Assembly (NCBI GenBank): GCA_033977485.1
Contig: CM066987.1
Coordinates: 85,183,588-85,247,587 of the forward strand
DNA length: 64,000 nt
Reading direction: 5' to 3'
Source: Hydrangea macrophylla
Lineage: Eukaryota > Streptophyta > Magnoliopsida > Cornales > Hydrangeaceae
Below are positions 47,038 through 58,057 of the stretch, in pieces. The stretch's first letter is position 1. Each line of letters opens with the position of its first letter. The notes beneath the pieces are model-generated. The model saw only the letters and a program-made list of their open reading frames with translations, ran no database searches and had not been told where the DNA came from. Position numbers and translations under genes: made by a program.

Positions 47038-49980
47038 TGTGGATATCGCAGGTTGACTTACCCACAGCTTTTCAAAAATCTATTACTTAAAACAAAATGA
47101 GTCGCCACTTAATTTTTAAAGGGAAAATTAAGAAACCATTTTAAAAGCAAACTGATCTTTTAGAAACCAGAGATTAACTAGGTCCGGGGATTATGGATGA
47201 GAGAGGAAGGAGCCCATCGGACTAAAACACCCTCTCTCATCCTATCTTGCGATAGGCCTCTACTCAACATCCTTTTAATCAAATTTATTAATCTAAGCAT
47301 GCCCTCAACTAATACATATATACATATACATCACAAAAAAAAATGTCCAAAGGGTGTAAAATTGCAATTGACAAAATATCATTCAAAAGCCACATAATTC
47401 AGGTAACAAGCGATATGATATGCAATAGGGCACAAGTGAACTTACCCGGGGTCCAGCAGCGATAATAAACGTGCAATGCATGCGATTAAATAAAAACCTA
47501 GGAAAAGAGTCTCTAATCCATATATACACATAAGGCAAATCTTAACTCTAAGGTGTCGCGCATAAGGTCGAAAATCAAATAAAAATTAAGGAATTTGATA
47601 AACTAGAGAGGGATTGAGAAATCGTACCTTAATAGCGCTACAAAACAAAGGGTTAGTTCACATGATATGTAAAACACGATGTTAGAAATAACGATCCTAA
47701 ATTTCTAGCTTACATCTACCTAATGTAATTAAATCCAAAGCAAATAAGTCTTAATTATAAGTGTCAAACCATATGGATGAATATGTACATGGGCAAGGAT
47801 AAACTATGAGATACTTTTGAACCTTGAATTCAAGCTCAACTAATCGTTATTAAAGCATGGTTTAAGCCTTAGGTCATAAGAAAGTCATTTAGGCCCTTAT
47901 TTACAAAGTAAGTCAAATGTGTCATAAAAACTCTAAAAATTGCAGAGAGCATACCAGAACTTAAAAGAAATAAAAAACACGTCTCTTATGGTTTGATGTT
48001 GATGAAATTTGGACACAAGATGCCTCTGTCAGTGTAGTTTCCAAATCAAAAAGAAAATCAAGGTTTCAACGGTTAGATCTCCGGGAATATGGAAAACACT
48101 AGACATCACTCAGCATCTTACAATCTCCTGTCCAGAATTCTTACACGATTTATTAAAAATAGTAAAAAAATCAGAATTGCTTTGTTCTTTTTAGGGTGAC
48201 TTCCTAACACATTAATCTACTTGTAAAAAATTATTTTGGGTCATAGAAACTTTGTTAGAACTCTGATTTAATTATTTCAAAAGAGTGTTGCTGTTCTGAA
48301 ACTATTCTGAAATTCTGGACAGATTGTTGTTGCTTCACAAAAACCATGATCAAACCATTCTAAACATGAAACCACCTCAAAACAAAAATTACAGTGGTAG
48401 AACAATGTGTTATTGACACTTTCCCGTTGGTTTCACTTGATTTCAACGGTTAGATTTCGAACTAAAAATCTTTGATCAAAAACAGTTTGTGGATTCACTG
48501 TTTTTTTATCTTGCTAGTTCAACTTTTATTTGGTAACTCCAACTATTAAACCATGAAGTTGGGTTTAAACCAAACCATTTCTCCTACCCTTTGATGGCCA
48601 TGGGAGACTACAAACCTTTGTTCTTCATAGATTTCAAATGAAATATGGATTGACTTCATGAAATCTCAAGATGATGAATCCAAACTATAGAGATGAGTTT
48701 AGACCCACAATACTTTCTCCTACCACTTGATGGTCATTGGAGATGAAAGTGCAACTAATACTTGGTAGTTTTCAAAGGAATATGGAAATGATTCCATGAG
48801 ACACCAAGTTTAGAGGATCCAAGTCATGAACATGGACTTGGGTCCTATCTATGTGAAATAAAGTGATGATCAAGTTTTGACTCCCATGTAGAGCATGAAC
48901 TTACATGAGATTCAAAGGATCATGCTCAAGAGATCAATAGAGATATTTAAAAAAAATCTCCAAGACCTTTGAGAGAAGAAGATAGACAAACAAAAGAAAG
49001 AAGTAAAAGACTACTAAGTTTAAAACAAAGAAAGATGATGAAATAGTCTAAGGTTTAAAGATTTCAAGGGAAGAAAGAGTAAGCTAACAATCTAGGTTTA
49101 GAGGATCACCTCCAATTTATCCTCAAAGTTTTCTTTTGAAGATTATCCAAACTCTCCTTCAAGCTCTCCCAAAACTCTCCCTTTTCTTTCTCAAATGTGG
49201 GTGTAATGGAAGTGTTTTTTTTTGTATATGTTTCCCCCCAAATGCCCTTTTTTTTTCTCTTTGTCCTCTTTACAAACAAGATCCCTTCTCTTTTATAGGC
49301 AAAAACACCAGGTATTTTTGGTGAATTTCGGAGCAAAAAACAGGTGTAATCTCTCATTTGGTGGTACAATGTGTACTTTCTGCAATTAGACAGACTGCTG
49401 CCCAGCGCGGCAGTCAGAAACCTGCCGCGGCAGTACGTGAATGCCGTTGCGGCACTTAACATCTGCCGTAGCGGCACTTCGCAAGTGCCGCGCGGCTCTC
49501 ATTGATTGCCGCGGCATTTAATTAATTGCCGTGTTTTCGTCAGTCTTACTTTATCAGTTTTTTGTTCTTATCTGCAAGCGCATACGTATTGCACTGCAAA
49601 ATACAGACTTAAAAAGTGAACGGCAGTCAAAAACCTGTGGCGGCACTCGGGGAATGCCGCTGCGGCAGTTTCTGACTGCCGCGCGGCACTCATCGAGTGC
49701 CGCGGAATCCGCCGTGTGCCGTTTTTTGGTGAGATTCCCCTTTTAGGTCTTTTCTCTTTTTGAAACAAATTATTTTTGAAGATCCTTTCCAAAAAATCAT
49801 GTCTTTGTTCTGAATTCCCCTAAATACCTGGTATTTTTCCTCTTTCTGTGAAATTTTATCGCGTTTTAGGAGATTTTCTGAAGAGCTTGGAATACTTCAA
49901 TTTTTCGGTCCTTGTCATCATCGGATACGGAGGTGACTCTCTCCTAAATTCGACGTTAGGTCAAAATTGGGGTGTCTACA
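47038..49980 (-). mobile_element. Tat-B 5' LTR (2943 bp)
   Basis: Nearly identical to 29150-32096. Differences counted by eye include a 1-bp deletion near 47193, T-run length changes near 49215 and 49250, and about 14 substitutions. TATA box on the minus strand at 49291-49300 (GCCTATAAAA); GC-rich hairpin clusters at 49390-49520 and 49620-49715 lie upstream in element sense. Confidence 0.95.
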
Positions 49981-52090
49981 CACACCCATTCCAGAAATAA
50001 TTCTTTTAAATTGCATATTTGAGATTTTGTGAATTATCAATGTTATTTGATAATGGTGTATGAGATTGACTGTGGGTAAGCAGTAAGGTGTCAATGAAGA
50101 CATGGGAACCTGGAACTTCATATTGCATTGGCATGGTTAAATGACATTTATATGATTTAGATGTTATTTGATTTTATCTGGTATTGTGTGAATAGTAACT
50201 TTACCGGTGTAGAGTAATTTCTGCTAGTTTTGATAATATTCTAGGTTGTTTTGAACATTATGGTGAGAGTGAGAGTGATGCATTGCATAAAAAGGTAGGT
50301 GGTATAGAGATTCCACGAAAATTAGTTTTGGATCCTTATTTCGGACCCAAACGAAACTTAGCCAAAAACGTTTATAAATTTTAGCTTTCACTCGTGAAAT
50401 AATAAAGTAGACATTTAAGACATTTTGGGAGATAATTAGGAGTTTTGGAAACTCGTGGGGGAGGTAAACGTAATATCCGAAAGCCGAATCTATAAATAGA
50501 TAAGCTTGAGATTTTCACTAGTAAAACTTTCTAAAAATATCTTTGGAGGAGAGAGAAAATGGAGATTTGGTGGCTACGAGCTTCACAACCTTAATCGACG
50601 ATCGTTCGTCTGTTTTTTCTCCAGATTCGAGATTTGAACTCCTCAAGGTAAGATCTCCATTTTGATACCTCTTAGGCCGCGTTTGGCTAATTTTTTTTCA
50701 AAAATCTAATTTTTAGAAATTTGGGGAAAACCCAGTTAAACTTGTAGCAATCGCGTATAATTTGAGATCTAACGTTCATTCGGGCCTCGAGTCGATCCTT
50801 CAAAGTTTTAGAGAAATCGCACGAGGTATGAATTCTAGATCTATGAAATATATGGAAATTACATGTTTTGAATATCGAGTTTGATATTTTGGATCCAGGC
50901 GAATTCATGTATTAATTAGGCCCGTTAATTATGCACGTGAAACTGCGATAAAAGCATGTATAACTGTTTATGTGAGCATGCTATGTGTCTACTTGGGTCA
51001 AAGGGGAGTTTGGTGAAATTTCATCTAGCGTAAGCTCCTCGAACCTTACGGATTGTGATTTTGATTGTGGTTGTGTCTGGTATGGAGGAAGGTTCAACCA
51101 AGACACGGTATCTGGTATAGAGGAAGGCCCAAACAGTGTACGGGGTGCGTGGAAGAGGCGTGCCTTCCACAACATCGGTTTTATTACCGGATGAATGCGT
51201 ACCACTCACCCTAGAGACTATTTTGATGTGTTTTAGATGTTTAAAATACGGATTGTCATATAAGCATACATTTAGAATTGTGCACTCAGCATATAGCTGA
51301 GCAGTGGAGCTTTACTCCATTGCAGGTGATAAGAAGCGAGGAAAGAAGAAGTGTGAGGAGTGAGGTGGAGGAATGCCAGGGGAGAATCACCTCTTGTTTA
51401 TACTTTTGTTTTTAAATCCAACTTGTAATAAGAATTGGAATTGTAATTATAATATGTCGTGGTGGGAATCTTGGCATGGGTTAAGATCTTATAATCTGTA
51501 ATAGAATTCTTGTCATTTATGTTTTGATATGTAAAGATATGGTTGTGTTTATGTGGTTTTGAATTGGAGAAACTTTGGTTTGAAATGCTGGAAATTGTGC
51601 GAACCTAGGAGGGATTAGTCGACTGGGTCAGCGACACAGTCGACTAGACCCCTATTTTTCACTAAAAACCTTTCAGTTTTCAAGGGGCTTCAGCCGACTG
51701 AAGGAGGTATTAGTCGACTGGTTTCTGCACGAAAACATAGCATTCTACATACATAGTGTCTAGTCGACCAGACAAGGTACCAGTCGACTGAAGATTCGAG
51801 GCTCCAGTCGACTGGGTCCCTGACACAGTCAACTGGACTGGGCTGGGACACTTTTTAAACCTTCTGGTTTAGGTCTCCAGTCGACTTGGGAACCGCCACA
51901 GTCTTTGGGACCTCTGTTTTTCAAAATGATTTCTTTTGTAAGCATTTCAATTGGGCAAAACTTTTTATAACTCTGACATTAATAGATTTTACTTATATTT
52001 TCCACTGCTATATTACTTTAATGGAATTGGATGAGCCTTGGTGGTGTGCCACGTGTCCTATTTCCGCATATAGCGGGATGGGTCATGACA
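49981..52090 (+). mobile_element. Tekay right LTR, remainder
   Basis: Resumes with the duplicated CACAC (49981-49985) and CCATTCCAGAAATAATTC, matching 22901 onward. TATA box near 50489-50498, AGTCGACT cluster 51608-51905, end TCATGACA at 52090. Together with 29142-29149 it forms a full LTR. Confidence 0.9.
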
Positions 52091-52237
52091 TTTAGTGGTA
52101 TCAGAGCTAGAGGTAACAAAACTTTGGGAACGTTCAACGTCGAGTGGAGTGTTCAGTGATTTGGCGTACATTCTAGATTGCATCCATACATGGTCGAGAT
52201 GTTTGATGCATATGGCATGTTTTGCCCAATCGAAATG
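52091..52237 (+). mobile_element. Tekay leader duplicate and chimeric junction
   Basis: TTTAG plus PBS TGGTATCAGAGC (52096-52107) and about 110 bp matching the leader at 25005-25135, ending abruptly after 'atggcatg'. The next 19 bases (52219-52237) are the reverse complement of 24857-24875 inside the Tekay LTR. After that, unrelated Tat-C sequence begins. Confidence 0.8.
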
Positions 52238-52679
52238 TGTCTACTGGGCTAACGTTTGATTTTCTTTTAAAACTTGTTTTAGTACTTTTCATATGATCTA
52301 GAATGATCTCGAAACTTTTCGGCAAATTTGGATGATTTTGGTCAAACCCTAGTCAAACCTAGTCAAACCTGGGTAAAATCAGTCAACAGGGACTTTCCGA
52401 GAACTTTCGGACTTCCGGGGGTCTCTGGGAGCTGACCATTTCATCTGATTTTGCTTGAAAACTAATTTTATTACTTTTCTTACAATGTAGCGTGTTTTTA
52501 GAACTTTTGGTCCAAATCTGGGAGTGTTTGAGGCATTTTGGTCATTTATACCACTTTCTGAGTATTTTGAGAGATAGAACTAACTTCCAGGAGTCCTTTT
52601 TGAGTCTTTTTTTATCATTGTGAACCACCAAGCTATGGATCTCCTAAATCTGATAGCCGAAAAAATGGGGTTTATACAG
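52238..52679 (-). mobile_element. Tat-C 3' LTR fragment
   Basis: On the minus strand it begins TGTATAAACCCCATTTTTTC at 52679, right after a PPT, and runs about 440 bp before ending at the Tekay junction, so most of the LTR is missing. Its partner LTR start lies beyond 64000 and cannot be compared. Confidence 0.65.
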
Positions 52680-52694
52680 TTTACCCCTCTTTTG
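52680..52694 (-). other. Tat-C polypurine tract
   Basis: Minus strand AAAAGAGGGGTAAAC before TGTATAAACC, closely like Tat-B's GAAGAGGGGCAAAC. Confidence 0.8.
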
Positions 52695-53299
52695 CATGAA
52701 CTTGTGAGGCAACGCATATCGCAAGCGAGTGCCAAAGCTTTGAAGAGACAGGTCTTTTGGAGGCTATAGATTTAAGACAAAAAGCGTTGCAAAGATGCAA
52801 TGATGAAAATCATGACGCTGAGGTCGGTGCTGGTTGCGCTCTTCGTGATCTGCCTACGTATCCTAGGGGAATCTGACTAGGACGTAGTTCGGGGCACAAA
52901 GAAACAAACACATGCAAATGCACAACAATCAGGCATCCATATATGGGGACAATGCTATGCAATGCATGGGTGTGATATGAGTTGTGTCCTGAGTCCTATC
53001 ATATCTAGTATTCTGATCCTGGTATGAGGTAGTATTGTAGGTGTGCCGCTCCGAGTGGGCTTATGAAATACAAGAGTTGCGTCTAATGGAATCGTATCAG
53101 ATTGACAGCACGGTGATAAGCATAATGTGTTCAAGTGAATGTTGATTTGAGAGTGATAGGTCGCACAATGTGACTAACACAAAGAGAATGAACATATTAT
53201 AGATTAAATGAGATTGATGAATTGAATGTACTTTTGATCAAGAACGATGAACATGGCTTATTTTTAGTGAGAGTGACGGTAAACTAATGATGATTAACG

Positions 53300-53920
53300 A
53301 ATTGCCGATGTACGAATCGAGATGACAGTCGATAGTGAACTACTATGATTGTCATGGATTGGATCCACGGTTGGACTAACCGTGATCAAAAGAACTGACG
53401 ATGTACGAATCGAGATGACGAGTCAACAGTGAACTACTGTGACTGTCATAGATTGGATCAACAATTGGACTAACCGTGATCAAAAGAACTGACGATGTAC
53501 TAATCAAGATGACGAGTCGACAGTGAACTACTACATCTGTCATGGATTGGACCAATAGTTCGACTAACTATGATCAAAAGAACTAACGATGTACGAATTA
53601 AGATGATGAGTCGACAGTGAACTACTGTGACTGTCATGGATTAGTTCAACAGTTGGACTAACCATGATCAGAAGAACTGACGATGTACGAATCGAGAACG
53701 ATTCGACAGTGAACTATTGTGACTGTCATGGATTGGAATAACGATGTACTAATCGAGACGACGAGTCGACAGTGAACTACTGTGACTATCATGGATTGGA
53801 TCAATAGTTGGACTAACCGTGATCAGAAGAACTGACGATGTACTAATCGCGATGACGAGTCGACAGTGAACTACTGTGATTGTCATGGATTGGACTAGCG
53901 ATGTACTAATCGATAAGCCT
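53300..53920. repeat. 94-bp tandem array, Tat-C
   Basis: Six to seven degenerate copies, period about 94 bp, some shortened. The unit contains 'gatgtacgaatcgagatgac', 'cagtgaactactgtgactgt' and 'ggactaaccgtgatcaaaag'. A small dyad ACAGT-gaact-ACTGT is conserved in most copies. The monomer is unrelated to those of Tat-A or Tat-B. Confidence 0.88.
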
Positions 53921-56820
53921 ACTGGGGATAAAACTGAATTTGCTAGGGATGAAATGACTCTTTTGAGGGCCAATGGAGTAAGTGATTGTACTGAAGATGA
54001 ATTGAACTTGTTGGAGGAAAAATATCTCTTTTGGGGACAATGCTACTAGGAGTGAACTAATTATGTGGGGAAGGTAACAACCCTTTCTGGGATGAAAATG
54101 GTTTCTTCTGAGGAGAGGATGTGGTTTTGATTGAGATACACCACATTTGTTCAGGAAACTTTTCTAGAGATAAACTAGCTCTGTAGGGAATGTCTTTAAT
54201 GGGGATGAGAAGATTCTGCTTAGGAGGGGATGGTTGCACTAGAAAATCCGCTGGGGATGAAGGAAATTTGTGACATGATTTTGGTTTGGTTGCTGGGGAA
54301 CTGGAGGAAGATTGCCAGTGGATCTTACGGACTGACTTATGACTGCCACTAATGCTCAAGATTCTTGGGACACTTATCATGTTGTAGCCTTGATAAGGGC
54401 AGTAATGGTGTTTGGAACTTCTACTTGTATCCACAGGTTTTATAATTGGGAATCACTTTAAACCCATACATTTGAGACCATTAGGACAAATGGACTTGAC
54501 AGGAACAACGATGACAAGGAAAGTTAGATTGGTTTGTATGAACCTTGAACTCTGATACAGTTTTGATCAGATTATTACTGAAAGAATAATTGACTTGACA
54601 AAAGTAACGACACGAAGCGCCCAAATTGCTATAATTCAATGCATGTGTCTTTATCATAAATGATGTACCACTTTTCTTATATGTGCACTTCTCATCTTTT
54701 TGGGTTAGCACTCTGTTGATAAATCTAAGCTTTGAAAGCTTCTCCCTAAAGTCTAGCCAATTATTTTCTTATCCAAAGTGTGCTTTGAATTAGTGCCCTA
54801 GCTTTGAGAATAAAAGATACTATATTTTAAAGTTTTCAAAACAACTTGGTGACTTGAAAACTTGCCCTTGGTGTGAAGGGGTTGTTAGGCAAACAAAGTT
54901 TGCCCCTAGTTTAAAGTGTAGGAAGTGGAATTCATAGGCAAACGAGGTAGGTGACCAGTTTGCCCGTAGTTTGGACGGTGGTTCATTGGAGGTTCTGGGC
55001 AAACGAGGTAGGTGACCGAAGTTTGCCCCTTGTATGAAGGGCAGATAGTAAAATTCAGGTAAACAAGGCGAGTAGCCAAAGTTTTCCCCTAGTATGGAAG
55101 GTGATTTTTGGCTTAAGGTAAGGACCGCGACTTTTAATCTCTCATATGCTCATAACTTTTGCCTAGGCATTAGTGAAGTGACCTAGCGAGCTCTTTTCTC
55201 TCTTTTGTTATTGCTCACTTTGGATTTAGCTCTAATTTTTGCCTAGGTGCCCTTTCGGGTTTTCAACCTAGCGAACCATCCTTCTTTTCTTGTTGAACGT
55301 CTGCCTATGTACCCCCGAGCAGGAATGATGTCGAGCGTAGTTCAAGAAAAGGTCTTACAAGAATAGGGAGCTAATTATGATGGCGTCAACCAAACCGATG
55401 CGATTGCCTACGTATCCCCAAGTGGGAATCAGGTCGATCGTAGTTCAAGTCAAGGCTTTGAAAGAAGAGGGGTTGATTTTGATGGGCACGACCGAACCAA
55501 TGTGGTAGCCTACGTATCCCCAAGCGGGAATCAGGTCGAGCGTAGTTCAAGTTAAGGCTTTGAAAGAAGGGGGGTTGATTTTGATGGGCGCGACCGAACC
55601 AGTACGGTTGCCTACGTGTCCCCGAGCGGGAATCAGGTCGAGTGTAGTTCAAGTCAAGGGTTATGAAAGTTTTTCAAACCAATCATCAGAGAAGTTCAAA
55701 CTTGGGTCACTTGTGGTAGCCTTGAATAAGAGGATTCAGTTTCGATCTCCCTTTCTTTTCTTTTTTTTCTTTTTCTTTTTGTTTTGTTGTGAAAATTGAT
55801 CCTTTTCATTTTCGCCTAGCTAGTCAATTTTTCTATTCACATAGTTGATTCATGTGAGATCTTTTGATCGCAATCTCTGTGCATGTCAACTCTCAGAAAT
55901 TTGTTTGTGGTCATTCCGAGCCCTTTGAAACATGATCTAGGCACGTTCTAATGATGTACCTTGAAGTGTACAATTCTTTGTATCACCAAAATTTTCTTTC
56001 TTTCATTTCCTCCATCATTTTGATTGGTTAGGGTCAGATCTTGGAAAACAATACCTTTTTAGTTCTAACTTTTGCCTAGGTGCCCATTCGGATTTTCAAC
56101 CTAGCGAGCTTTTCTTTTCTTTTCTTTTCTTTTCTTTTTCTTTCTCTTTTTTTTTTTGAAGGGAAGAAGAAACTCACTGAATTGTTTAGCTACCATCTAG
56201 GACCAAGTCTGCATTACTTTCAATAGGACAGATTTATATGGCTCTCAATTGGATTGGGCTCAAAGCTTTGAAATGGTGGAAAAGGGTGTTGGACAAGCCC
56301 CAAGTCAGTTCCAAGTATGTATTTTCGAGATTTGAGCAAAAGCATCTTTAAATTTCTTAAAGTAAAACTAATCAATTCTCGGTTCTTCTTCGGTGTCAAC
56401 GCAAATTCGACTCTGACTTTTCAAGATTTTTTTTAATGCAAAGATATATTAGCAGAGTAATATCCATGGTATTTTGAAAGGTCACACTTTCGGTTCAGTG
56501 ATTCATGCATTTATGACTAGACACATCAGGTTAAGCAAAATGAGATTTCATTCTATCAATAGAGAAGAATTACATTTCTTGGTACAGACTCAACTGAACT
56601 TGAAAATAGACAGACTTGACCATAAGACTAAACTCGAAATAGACTTGACATAGAACAGATTCGACTAGACTCAACCTGGTCTCAAATGGAGTGTCATGAT
56701 GACTCGCTTATTCTTTTCTTCTTTTTTTTAAAAGAGCATCCTCATTTGGTTTTCTAACAAAAGTGCTAATCACCATCACTTCACTTGCACAGGTTCAACA
56801 TTCATGGGCCTTAGCATAGG
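53921..56820 (-). other. Tat-C spacer
   Basis: No credible gene; the 125-codon minus frame at 54057-54434 shows no domain. It shares phrases with Tat-A's spacer in the same order: 'catttgagacca' (54470), four 'tttgcccct'-type stretches (54890-55100), 'gcctaggtgccctttcgggt' (55240, variant 56075) and T-rich tracts (55740-55800, 56110-56160). Confidence 0.7.
55308..55655. repeat. CTACGTATCC dyad repeats, about 100-bp unit
   Basis: Four copies (starting about 55309, 55407, 55508, 55609) of a unit holding CCTACGTATCCCCAAGCGGG, 'aatcaggtcgagcgtagttc' and 'aaggctttgaaagaaggggg'. CTACGT and ACG(A)TAG-like arms pair around the centre. Confidence 0.85.
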
Positions 56821-56829
56821 GGATCATTT

Positions 56830-56990
56830 GAACAGATAAGCCAGGGGCTTTAGGTTCGATGAAGCTGACATTTTGGTTGACATAGGGTTGGATGGGTGAT
56901 GGCTTGATGATTTTCTGATCGACGAGGTCTTGGATATCATAGAGAAGGCGCATGTAGCTGTCAGTGTCATGGCCTGGACCTTGGTGGGTT
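56830..56990 (-). pseudogene. Tat-C gag scrap
   Basis: Minus strand encodes GPGHDTDSYMRLLYDIQDLV followed by DQKIIKPSPIQPYV, matching the zinc-knuckle region of Tat-B Gag (GHSTDRCMRLRHDIQDLI). The knuckle cysteine is tyrosine here. Nothing else of gag is recognisable. Confidence 0.75.
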
Positions 56991-57364
56991 TATGATGGTC
57001 TGGGCAAGCCCACGAACAAGATAACGAATCTAGGGAGGTACAAAAGTGCCCTTACTTGGGACTTCGATAGAAGTAAAAGCCCAAATTGGAATAGAGGCGA
57101 AATACTTCTTATAGACTCCTAGTGGGGACAGATGATTAGAATTTTGAATGATTTATTGATGTTAACCGATGACGGTTGCAGTGTGTATATGACTTCTATA
57201 CAATGATTGTGATGAGTGAGGACGATGACATGTATGCATTTGATGTGTAGGATTGACGCGTGAGACGGACGAGACGTGCGTGCATGCGAACTGACATGAA
57301 TTGTGTATGCACTTGAGACAAGCATGCGGATGCAAGCCCTAATCTATATGATGCCCCTACTTCT

Positions 57365-57868
57365 AGGGGTGGGCAAATAGTTTAGTTAACCGAAATTCGA
57401 ACAAAACCGAACTAAAATTTTCATTTCAGTTCAGTTAATTCAGTTAAAAATTTTAGTTCAGTTTTAAACCGAACTATATTTTTTCTTTAGTTCGATTTTC
57501 AGTTGCACTGTCCTGAACCGAACTGAACCGAACCGAAAAACTGAATTTTTTTAAGTTTATACATTATTAATGTATTTTTTATATTCAACTATATATATTA
57601 CAAAAATATAAGTATATTATATGTAAGTAAATATAAACATATGTTTATTGTAATATGAAAGAAAAATGGGAATAAAAACATATAAAAAAGTTGTGAAAAA
57701 AAAAAAAGAAAAGAAAATATAGTTTTTTAAAAATTCTGTTAACCGAATTTCCAAATCAAACCGAACCAAAATATAATTCAATTCAATTCAATTTCAGTTC
57801 CCATTTCTCCAAACTGAACCGAATTTGTCCGAACCGAACCGAACCGAACCGACCGAATGCCCACCCCT
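57365..57868. mobile_element. hAT-like MITE
   Basis: 504 bp with terminal inverted repeats AGGGGTGGGCA/TGCCCACCCCT, flanked on both sides by CCCTACTTCT (57355-57364, 57869-57878). Inside it is rich in CCGAACCGAA and in long AT runs; no coding capacity. TIR type suggests hAT, which normally makes 8-bp duplications; part of the 10-bp match may be pre-existing target sequence or a shifted boundary. Confidence 0.82.
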
Positions 57869-58057
57869 CCCTACTTCTAACATATATCAGTTAAGCAAGT
57901 AAGGTCCTAGTCATACAGAATCTGCTAACCTTTCTTTCTAGTATGATCACCAATAGGAGAGAATTGGAATTTTCTAGAAGAAATATGGAATTTTTGGGAT
58001 ATTCAGGAGATTCGAGAGGAGTTTATGGGAGAAGCAGGGATTTCTGGGAAATCTAGG

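Larger units (their letters stand above)
29150..49980 (-). mobile_element. Tat-B, near-intact Tat retrotransposon with two antisense genes
   Basis: 20,831 bp flanked by CACAC duplications. On the minus strand: 5' LTR 49980-47038, extended PBS, leader, gag-pro, pol, then a 6.6-kb 3' region holding two plus-strand genes and a 60-bp array, PPT, 3' LTR 32096-29150. Tat assignment rests on the tRNA primer type, the second RNase H, absence of a chromodomain, very long LTRs and the antisense genes. I counted about 14 substitutions and a few indels between LTRs over about 2.94 kb. At 1.3e-8 substitutions per site per year (a rice value) that is about 0.2 million years. Confidence 0.95.
22895..52090 (+). 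mobile_element. Tekay-type Ty3/gypsy chromovirus, split by Tat-B
   Basis: LTR 22895-25004, PBS, gag, pol with a C-terminal chromodomain-like segment, PPT (29127-29141), then an LTR starting TGTCACAC at 29142. That LTR is interrupted after 8 bp by Tat-B and resumes at 49986, ending at 52090. The two LTRs differ by many substitutions and pol carries many stops, so it is old. After 52090 the sequence continues as element leader with a second PBS, so the right LTR also acts as a left LTR. Confidence 0.88.

Noticed and set aside
54057..54434. 125-codon minus frame in Tat-C
   Set aside because: Low-complexity Ser/Pro/Lys composition over a degenerate 'ggggatga' repeat region; no match to gag or pol.
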